In this document: positions 5,784-11,117 of the stretch, piece by piece
How positions within the stretch are numbered: the first letter of the stretch is position 1
Layout: each line of letters opens with the position of its first letter
Assembly (NCBI GenBank): GCA_964505975.1
Contig: CAZDLW010000196.1
Coordinates: 1-11,117, forward strand
Length of the DNA: 11,117 nt
From: Gp6-AA40 sp964505975
GTDB lineage: Bacteria; Acidobacteriota; Vicinamibacteria; Vicinamibacterales; UBA2999
Direction of reading: 5' to 3'
The notes under the pieces: generated by a model
Database searches by the model: none
What the model was told of the DNA's origin: nothing
The model's input: only the letters and a program-made list of their open reading frames with translations
Made by a program: the position numbers and the translations under genes

Positions 5784-8700
5784 ATGCGCGGAGCGTCGAA
5801 GGTCATCTCGATTCTGGCGGCGGCTGTCTTCTTGCCAGCCGTTGCGTTTGCACAAGGAACCCTCACAGGCAACGTGAGGGACCAGTCGGGCGCGGTGCTG
5901 CCGGGCGTCACCGTCGAGGCGTCGAGCCCCGCGCTGATCGAGAAAACGCGGACTGCCGTCACTGACAGCGCCGGGCAGTACCGCATTACAAGTCTCAATC
6001 CCGGCACGTACTCGCTGACCTTCACACTGTCGGGCTTCAACCTCGTCAGGCGTGAAGGCATCGAGCTCAGCGGCACGGCCACGCTGACGATTCCGATCGA
6101 GATGCGCGTCGGCGCGCTCGAGGAGACGATTACCGTCACGGGCGCGACGCCCGTAGTCGACGTGCAGACCGCCCAGCGTCAGACCGTGCTCAGCGCGGAT
6201 GTCGTGGCCGCCGTTCCGGGAAACCGCTCGGTCGGCACGCTGCTGAACGCCGTCCCCGGCCTCGTCGTCAACGACGGCGCGCTTGCGGCGTCGCCGACGA
6301 TGACCTTCTTCGCCGCGCGCGGCGGTCCGATCAACGAAGGCCGGATGGCCGTCAACGGCATGACCATCGCGGCACCGTTCAACGGCGGCGGCGTCTCCAC
6401 CTACATCCTGGATTCGATCAACGTCGACGAAGTGGTGGTCGTTGTCGGCGGCGGTCTCGGCGAGACGGACGTCGGCGGACCGATCATGAATCTCGTTCCG
6501 CGTGCCGGCGGCAACTCGTTCCGCGGCCAGGGGTTCATCAACAACGCGGGAAGCTGGTCGCGCGGCAACAACCTGAACGACGAGCTGCGGGCGGTCGGCC
6601 TCAGCGAAACGCCCGGCATCATCAACTCCTATGACGCGAGTGCGTCGTATGGCGGCCCGATCAAGCGCGATCGACTCTGGTTCTTTGGGAGCTATCGCAG
6701 CCTCGAGACGGCGGCGGCGGTGCCAGGCGTCGTCTACAACGCGAATGCGTACGACGCCTCGCGGTGGGACTGGGTGGCAGATCCCGGCGTCACAGCGCGG
6801 ACGCTGCAGGGACGCGCGACGTACATCGGCAGATTGACGGCGCAGGTGTCGGCGAAGCATCGCGTCACCTACAACCACGAGTACCAGCGCCGCTGCGAGG
6901 GATCGACACTCAAGATCGAGACCGACAACGGCTGCAATCGCCGCGGGGCCGACTGGGTCGGGTTGGGAGCGGGCTCAACGGCGCCTTCACCCGAGGCCAA
7001 TCCGAGTTACTTCGGCAACCTTCCCTATCACGTCAACCAGGCGATATGGACGGCGCCGATCACGAACAGGCTGCTGCTCGAGGCGGGCTTCACCCGCTTC
7101 ATGTTCCGCGGCGGGACGACGGGCCGGCCGGCGCCGGACGGCATCATGAACCTGATCCCGGTGACCGAGCAGTCCACCGCGATCAATCCGGCAACCGGCC
7201 TGCAGTATGCCCCTCGCGCGAACTTCGTCTATCGATCGGTGGCAACAGCCAACCCCAATTACGCGAACCCGAACAACTGGCGCGCCTCGGCGTCCTACGT
7301 CACGGGATCGCACGAGATGAAGGTCGGCTACCAGGGTGCGTATATCCGCGTCAACAACTGGTTCCTCGTTGGCGAGCCCCAGCTGGCCTACCGGTTCAAC
7401 CAGGGCGTGCCGAACCAGTTCACCTTCCGGCTGCCCGAGTGGCACCAGTCCGACCGCACGGGAACCGCCGCGGTGTACATCCAGGACAAGTGGACGCGTG
7501 GCCGGTTGACGCTGCAGGGCGCGCTCCGGTACGACCGCGCGTGGAGCTTCACGCCGGCGGAGCACAATGGCACGCCGTTCACGTCACCACTCAACGAGGC
7601 GCCGATCAGCTTCCCGCGGACGCCCGGCGTCGACTCGTTCAACGACATCACGCCGCGCTTCGGTGCCGCGTACGACGTGTTCGGCAACGGCAAGACCGCG
7701 CTGAAGTTCAATCTCGGCCACTACCTCGATGCGGCCACCAATGACAGCGAGTACACGAGCAACAGTCCGGCGGCCCGTATCGTCCGCATCGCATCGCGCA
7801 ATTGGCAGGACACGAACAACAACAGAAGCATCGACTGCAACATCATGAACTTCGACGCCAACGGCGAGTGCCTCGCCATGACCGGCAACGACCGCAACTT
7901 CGGCGGCGTCTCGGAAACGATCACCCAGGTCAACCAGGCCACGCTGCGGGGCTGGGGCGTCCGTCAGAGCGACTGGCAGTGGGGCGTCACGGTGCAGCAG
8001 GAGCTCCTCCCACGCGTGTCCACGGAGGTGTCGTACAACCGCCGCTGGTTCCGCGGCGCAAAGGTTACCGACAACATGGTGCGCGGGCCAGAGGACTACG
8101 ACGAGTTCACGATTACCGCACCGCTGGATCCGCGGCTGCCGGGCGGCGGAGGCTATCCCATCACGCTGCAGATGATCACGGCTGCGGCCGCCGCGCGTGG
8201 CGCGGCGAATTACGTCACGTTCGAGACCGACTTCGGTCCCGAACGGACGCAGTACTGGCATGGCGTCGATTTCACGCTGAGCGCGCGGCTCCGTCAGGGG
8301 CTCACGCTGCAGATCGGGACACAGACCGGCCGATCGGTCGAGGACAACTGCGCAACGGCGCGCAACATCGACGGCGGCGGCAACATCAGGGACCTGCGCA
8401 GCTGCCGCGACGTCGATCCGTTTCAAACCACCATCCGCGGGCTCGCGTCGTACACGATTCCCACAGTCGATGTTCTCGTCAGCGGTACGGTACGCTCGCA
8501 GCCGCCGCTCGAGCGCATTGCCAACTGGCCCGTGTCGAACGCGGTGATCCTGGCGGCGCTTGGACGGCTGCCTCCCGGCGGCAACCTGGCTGGCAACACG
8601 ACGATCAACGTCCTCGACAGCGATCATCGGCTGTACGCCGACCGGCGTACGCAGATAGACATGCGCTTCGCGAAGATCTTCCGGTTCGCCGGCAGACGTG

Positions 8701-8870
8701 CGGATCTCGGCATCGACCTCGGCAACCTGCTGAACACCAATTACACGACGACGTACGAGAACGTCTATCAGTTCAGCGTGGGCAACACCGCGCTGGGCGG
8801 CACGTGGAACGACCCGACGGCGGTCTACGCGCCGCGGTTCGTGCGCTGGAACCTGACGGTCGACTTCTGA
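5784..8870 (+). CDS. TonB-dependent receptor with N-terminal carboxypeptidase-regulatory-like domain (Oar-like)
   Basis: The 1,028-residue outer-membrane protein has a signal peptide cut after AFA at residue 23. Residues of about 25-110 form a carboxypeptidase-regulatory-like Ig fold (GTLTGNVRDQSGAVLPGVTV, AGQYRITSLNPGTYSL). A plug-like region follows at about 115-240, with TVTGATPVVDVQ, a GTLLNAVPGL stretch and MNLVPRAGGNSFRG. The rest is a long beta-barrel, with SYGGPIKRDRLWFFGSYR typical of acidobacterial Oar-like receptors, ending in RWNLTVDF with the terminal Phe used by the Bam machinery. Three Cys pairs lie in loop-like segments. The substrate is unknown; polysaccharide, peptide or siderophore uptake are all possible, and no SusD partner or TonB gene is nearby. 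It is intact, monocistronic, and has its own promoter and strong ribosome binding site. Confidence 0.93.
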   Translation: MRGASKVISILAAAVFLPAVAFAQGTLTGNVRDQSGAVLPGVTVEASSPALIEKTRTAVTDSAGQYRITSLNPGTYSLTFTLSGFNLVRREGIELSGTATLTIPIEMRVGALEETITVTGATPVVDVQTAQRQTVLSADVVAAVPGNRSVGTLLNAVPGLVVNDGALAASPTMTFFAARGGPINEGRMAVNGMTIAAPFNGGGVSTYILDSINVDEVVVVVGGGLGETDVGGPIMNLVPRAGGNSFRGQGFINNAGSWSRGNNLNDELRAVGLSETPGIINSYDASASYGGPIKRDRLWFFGSYRSLETAAAVPGVVYNANAYDASRWDWVADPGVTARTLQGRATYIGRLTAQVSAKHRVTYNHEYQRRCEGSTLKIETDNGCNRRGADWVGLGAGSTAPSPEANPSYFGNLPYHVNQAIWTAPITNRLLLEAGFTRFMFRGGTTGRPAPDGIMNLIPVTEQSTAINPATGLQYAPRANFVYRSVATANPNYANPNNWRASASYVTGSHEMKVGYQGAYIRVNNWFLVGEPQLAYRFNQGVPNQFTFRLPEWHQSDRTGTAAVYIQDKWTRGRLTLQGALRYDRAWSFTPAEHNGTPFTSPLNEAPISFPRTPGVDSFNDITPRFGAAYDVFGNGKTALKFNLGHYLDAATNDSEYTSNSPAARIVRIASRNWQDTNNNRSIDCNIMNFDANGECLAMTGNDRNFGGVSETITQVNQATLRGWGVRQSDWQWGVTVQQELLPRVSTEVSYNRRWFRGAKVTDNMVRGPEDYDEFTITAPLDPRLPGGGGYPITLQMITAAAAARGAANYVTFETDFGPERTQYWHGVDFTLSARLRQGLTLQIGTQTGRSVEDNCATARNIDGGGNIRDLRSCRDVDPFQTTIRGLASYTIPTVDVLVSGTVRSQPPLERIANWPVSNAVILAALGRLPPGGNLAGNTTINVLDSDHRLYADRRTQIDMRFAKIFRFAGRRADLGIDLGNLLNTNYTTTYENVYQFSVGNTALGGTWNDPTAVYAPRFVRWNLTVDF

Positions 8871-8885
8871 CGAGAGTCGTGGGTT

Positions 8886-8917
8886 CGGGCCCCGGACCTT
8901 TCAATCCCCGGGGCCCG
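8886..8917. terminator. GC-rich hairpin after the receptor gene
   Basis: CGGGCCCCGG (8886-8895) and CCGGGGCCCG (8908-8917) form a perfect 10-bp stem with a 12-base loop, 15 bases past the receptor stop. There is no T tract on either side, so it is at best a terminator-like structure. It also lies between two converging transcription units and could serve both. Confidence 0.5.
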
Positions 8918-9135
8918 GCAACATTCCTCGCATGGCGCTCGGGACTCGAGGACAGCGGAAGGATGCACAAGAGAACGCCGCTCGACGGCCCGCTACCGCT
9001 CCAGCGCGGTTCGGCATGATGTGTCTTGTGGACTCTAGCAGCGAGCGGCCCTGAGCACGGTGAACTCCTCGTCCCGCTGCACCCGACCACGCTTCTCGGT
9101 AGCTGACCGCGGTCCCTCGCGGAGCAAGTGCGAGA

Positions 9136-9576
9136 TCAGATCTCACGCGCGCGACTCAGTGCCCGACGAAGCGACCGTGCAGCGCGATTGAGCCCGTCAT
9201 CGAAGCTCGAGAAACGAGTTTCGCGCACTCCCGCCTCACGGGCCACTTCGGCGAACGCGGCCAGATGCACACTGTCATGGGCCCGCAGCCGATAATGTTC
9301 CGCCAACTCGCCCGCCTGACGACACAGGGCCGACGTCACTTCGATGGTTAGGTATTGCGGCCACTCGGCTTCGAATGTCTTCTTGGCCGATGCGAAAACC
9401 GCCGGCCGACGCACTCGTTCTCGTCGACGCCGTGCCAACGCCGCGCGCGTTTCCGTGTACGCGATGGACGATGTTGCGACAATCGTCGCCGCTTCGACCA
9501 GCTGGCGCACGGCGTCGCTTTCAGGTTCCATCACGTAGAGTTTCACCAGGCTACTGGTGTCGAGATACAGCGTCAT
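9136..9576 (-). CDS. vapC: PIN-domain toxin, VapC family
   Basis: The 146-residue protein starts MTLYLDTSSLVKLYVMEPES, the standard first strand of a PIN RNase. The expected acidic residues are all present: Asp6, Glu42 (in AYTETRAAL), Asp101 (in RAHDSVHLAAF) and Asp126/Asp127 (in SFDDGLNRAA). They should bind the metal ion used to cut RNA, in known cases often tRNA or rRNA. I chose the ATG at 9576 because it overlaps the stop codon of the antitoxin gene (ATGA) and begins with the conserved strand; a longer open frame upstream only reads through antitoxin DNA. Length is normal. The pair is on the opposite strand to its neighbours and shows no decay, unlike the broken VapBC at 335-702. Confidence 0.88.
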   Translation of the reverse strand: MTLYLDTSSLVKLYVMEPESDAVRQLVEAATIVATSSIAYTETRAALARRRRERVRRPAVFASAKKTFEAEWPQYLTIEVTSALCRQAGELAEHYRLRAHDSVHLAAFAEVAREAGVRETRFSSFDDGLNRAARSLRRALSRAREI

Positions 9577-9845
9577 CCGCGATTCTCGAGCACCGCGTCT
9601 GAAACCGTCTTGCCCACACCGACACGCACCGGTCGACGACTTCCGACGGGTTTGCCTCCGCTCCACTGGGCGCGCCCGTCGGCAACGAGCCGGTGGGCCC
9701 AGTCGACGTCAGCTCGTGCCACAACGGGACTGATTGTGGCGATGGAACGACCGCGTTCGGTTACCAAGAGCCTGGCGCCCGATCGCACTCGCTTCAAGTG
9801 CCGGCTCAGATGCGCCTTCAACTCTCGAATGCCAACTGTGTCCAC
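9573..9845 (-). CDS. Phd/YefM-type antitoxin
   Basis: This 90-residue protein begins MDTVGIRELKAHLSRHLKRV, followed by GARLLVTERGRSIATISP. That is the conserved Phd/YefM N-terminal domain, which dimerises and binds the operon's operator. The C-terminal half (about 46-90), with AHRLVADGRAQWSGGKP, is less conserved and should be the disordered part that wraps the toxin and blocks its active site. The stop overlaps the toxin start by ATGA, so the two are translationally coupled, with the antitoxin made first. The operon is probably autoregulated; a short palindrome lies about 34 bases upstream of the start. Confidence 0.87.
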   Translation of the reverse strand: MDTVGIRELKAHLSRHLKRVRSGARLLVTERGRSIATISPVVARADVDWAHRLVADGRAQWSGGKPVGSRRPVRVGVGKTVSDAVLENRG

Positions 9846-9878
9846 GTCCGAATCTCCATGGAAGTGACTACAACCCTA

Positions 9879-9889
9879 TCACAATGTGA
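9879..9889. promoter_or_regulatory. Candidate operator of the toxin-antitoxin operon
   Basis: TCACAATGTGA is a perfect 5-1-5 palindrome 33 bases upstream of the antitoxin start. A further GTGAC half-site lies at 9864-9868, 22 bases (about two helical turns) from the GTGAC at 9886-9890. Phd-type antitoxins bind short palindromes of this kind next to their own promoter. I could not identify convincing -35 and -10 boxes. Confidence 0.35.
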
Positions 9890-9983
9890 CCCCATCTGAT
9901 CATTGCGACAGGCGATCGTCACGTCGGGCCGGAGTCGATAGGGCTGCGCCGTTGGTGGAGCAGTCTCGTCTCAGTTGGGTGTA

Positions 9984-10004
9984 GATCCGTCACATAGACG
10001 GATC
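9984..10004. repeat. Perfect 8-bp stem hairpin
   Basis: GATCCGTC (9984-9991) and GACGGATC (9997-10004) flank a 5-base loop. It lies between the divergent antitoxin operon and the IS element, in the most AT-rich part of this gap. It could be part of the IS end, a protein-binding site or an incidental structure. Confidence 0.4.
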
Positions 10005-10112
10005 AATCAGTAAACATCGATACATTTTGTCGATCGACGGTCGCGTAGCGGCCGGATTGTGGCACCTTTGCCTGACGCCGGACGAAATGTCCGAGCGAAG
10101 GGGGGAGACGCC

Positions 10113-10223
10113 ATGCCATGTGCAACCGCGCGCGCGGCGGCGCCGATCCGCGGCTTTGCGGCGGCCGAAGCCAGCTTTTCGTCCTTGGTGAGTCAGCTGC
10201 AGTCATCGGATACGCGCGCATGA
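10113..10223 (+). CDS. Short upstream ORF of the ISKra4 element
   Basis: This 36-residue frame starts at ATG 10113 behind a strong purine-rich site (AGGGGGGAG). Its C-terminal half reads EASFSSLVSQLQSSDTRA, which resembles the N-terminal lead-in that in many ISKra4 transposases is continuous with the main protein. It ends in TGA at 10221-10223, overlapping the ATG of the main frame at 10220 by four bases (ATGA). The main frame has no ribosome binding site of its own as good as this one. So the transposase is probably made by coupled re-initiation, or joined to this peptide by a frameshift. A simple inactivating frameshift is the alternative. Confidence 0.55.
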   Translation: MPCATARAAAPIRGFAAAEASFSSLVSQLQSSDTRA

Positions 10224-11117
10224 CGCATAGCGACCTGGAGCAGTTGCTGGAACGCGAGGGTCGGGAGCTGATGCGCCAGTTGCTGCAGGCCCATCTGGAC
10301 GTGCGCACCCAGGCCACGGCGGAGACCCCCGTCGTCGGGGCCGATCGCGTGCCGCGCACGCACGCTCGGCACGGCACACGCGCGCTGGAAACGATCGTCG
10401 GCACGGTGGAGGTGTCGCGGGCGGGGCATGGCGCCCGCGGCTGCGAGACCCTCTTCCCCGCGGATGCCGGCTTGAATCTGCCGCGGGAACGCTACTCGTT
10501 CGGCGTGCGCCGCCGGGCCGCCGAAGAAGCGACCAAGGGATCGTTCGACGAAGTCGTCTCGGTCTTTGCGCGCCATTCGGGCGCGGCGGTCGCCAAGCGG
10601 CAGGTCGAGGCCGTCGTCCAACGGGCCGCTCAGGACTTCGACAGCTTCTACTTCGAGCGGCGGCTCCACTGGGCGGTCGAAACGGCGGCGTCGAGCACGA
10701 TCCTGGTCTTGACGTTTGATGGGAAGGGCGTGCCCGTACGGCACGCGGATCTTCGCCCCGCCACGCAGGCGGCGGCCACCGAGCGGCAGCACCGACGGTC
10801 GACCCGCGTGAGCAAAGGGGAGAAGCGTCACACGCGGCGGATGGCCCAGGTCGCCGCCGTGTATACGACGGCTCCCTTTGCGCGCACCGCCGAAGACATC
10901 ATCCGCGAGCTGGGCCCCCCTGGCGCGCCCCGCCCGGTGCGGCCACGGCCGGAAGGGAAACGCGTGTGGGCGAGCCTCAGCCAGGAGCCGGCCGAGGTGA
11001 TCGACGAGGCATTCCTCGACGCCTCCTCTCGCGATCCGAAGCGGGAGAAGCAGTGGGCCGTGCTGGTCGATGGGAACGCCGACCAGATCGCACGGGCCCG
11101 AGCGGCCGCCAAACGCC
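10220..11117 (+). CDS. ISKra4 family transposase (partial, C-terminus outside window)
   Basis: The frame is open from ATG 10220 to the last base, giving 299 codons. It begins MTHSDLEQLLEREGRELMRQ, then LLQAHLDVRTQA. Next come a beta-rich section (TIVGTVEVSRAGHG), the conserved YSFGVRRRAAEEATKGSFDE, and the RNase-H-like core. ILVLTFDGKGVPV carries the first catalytic Asp, and WAVLVDGNADQ carries the probable second; the catalytic Glu should lie beyond the window. ISKra4 transposases are about 400-500 residues and move DNA by DDE chemistry. No stop or frameshift is seen in the visible part, so the element may be active. The upstream short frame overlaps it by four bases. GC content and codon use do not look foreign. 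Confidence 0.85.
   Translation, partial: MTHSDLEQLLEREGRELMRQLLQAHLDVRTQATAETPVVGADRVPRTHARHGTRALETIVGTVEVSRAGHGARGCETLFPADAGLNLPRERYSFGVRRRAAEEATKGSFDEVVSVFARHSGAAVAKRQVEAVVQRAAQDFDSFYFERRLHWAVETAASSTILVLTFDGKGVPVRHADLRPATQAAATERQHRRSTRVSKGEKRHTRRMAQVAAVYTTAPFARTAEDIIRELGPPGAPRPVRPRPEGKRVWASLSQEPAEVIDEAFLDASSRDPKREKQWAVLVDGNADQIARARAAAKR

Larger units (their letters stand above)
10113..11117 (+). mobile_element. ISKra4-family insertion sequence, left part (runs off window)
   Basis: Two overlapping reading frames of an ISKra4-type transposase fill the right end of the window. The element's left terminal inverted repeat should lie between about 9900 and 10112, but I cannot place it without the right end. 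The start given here is only the first coding base, not the true boundary. Target-site duplications cannot be checked. Confidence 0.8.

Noticed and set aside
5616..6878. Minus-strand open frame of about 420 codons
   Set aside because: It is antisense to the clearly recognised TonB-dependent receptor and its promoter, with composition typical of a GC-rich shadow frame.
8886..8917. Standard rho-independent terminator
   Set aside because: The stem is strong, but no run of T follows on either strand, so it is reported only as terminator-like.
7802..9019. Plus-strand open frame of about 405 codons overlapping the receptor end
   Set aside because: It is out of frame with the receptor, has an Arg/Gln/His-rich low-complexity composition, and runs past the hairpin without any known motif.
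10193..10831. Minus-strand open frame across the IS
   Set aside because: It is fully antisense to the ISKra4 transposase, which has clear motifs on the plus strand.

Overview
The window is GC-rich DNA whose gene mix fits an Acidobacteriota genome, most likely class Vicinamibacteria. The clues are a DUF6152 periplasmic protein, a roughly 1,000-residue Oar-like TonB-dependent receptor with an N-terminal carboxypeptidase-regulatory domain, and a PadR regulator remnant directly before an acidobacterial-type MacB/FtsX permease (ADOP) remnant. The taxonomic call is inference from gene families; no rRNA or marker gene is present.

Layout. Positions 1-930 are accessory debris: the 3' end of a small coiled-coil/tail-anchor gene, a dispersed repeat, and a broken VapBC toxin-antitoxin pair. 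Positions 936-2483 hold two intact genes: a secreted DUF6152 protein and a PhnB-like VOC-fold protein. Positions 2484-2950 have no convincing gene but contain a long imperfect hairpin. Positions 2951-3443 carry a complete second copy of the coiled-coil/tail-anchor gene, followed by the same non-coding tail seen at the left edge. The tail ends where a 5'-truncated PadR remnant begins. Positions 3559-5511 are two pieces of ADOP-type permease. The first has the N- and C-terminal ends with the middle missing and several frameshifts. The second is an isolated first FtsX domain, separated from the first by another copy of the dispersed repeat and a hypothetical remnant. Positions 5657-8870 hold a good sigma70-like promoter, a tandem 11-bp repeat, and the intact TonB-dependent receptor, closed by a GC-rich hairpin. 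Positions 9136-9845, on the minus strand, are an apparently intact Phd-type antitoxin/PIN toxin operon. From about 10113 to the right edge is the start of an ISKra4-family insertion sequence with two overlapping reading frames; its transposase runs off the window.

How the parts relate. The intact chromosomal functions look unrelated to one another: outer-membrane import, a periplasmic DUF6152 protein, a VOC protein and a toxin-antitoxin module. Between them lies a zone of gene decay with repeats, pseudogenes and an IS element. I see no clear new defence or biosynthetic system. The best candidate for something undescribed is the repeated unit made of the coiled-coil/tail-anchor gene plus its conserved non-coding tail. 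One copy ends abruptly inside a padR gene, and the coding changes between copies are mostly silent.
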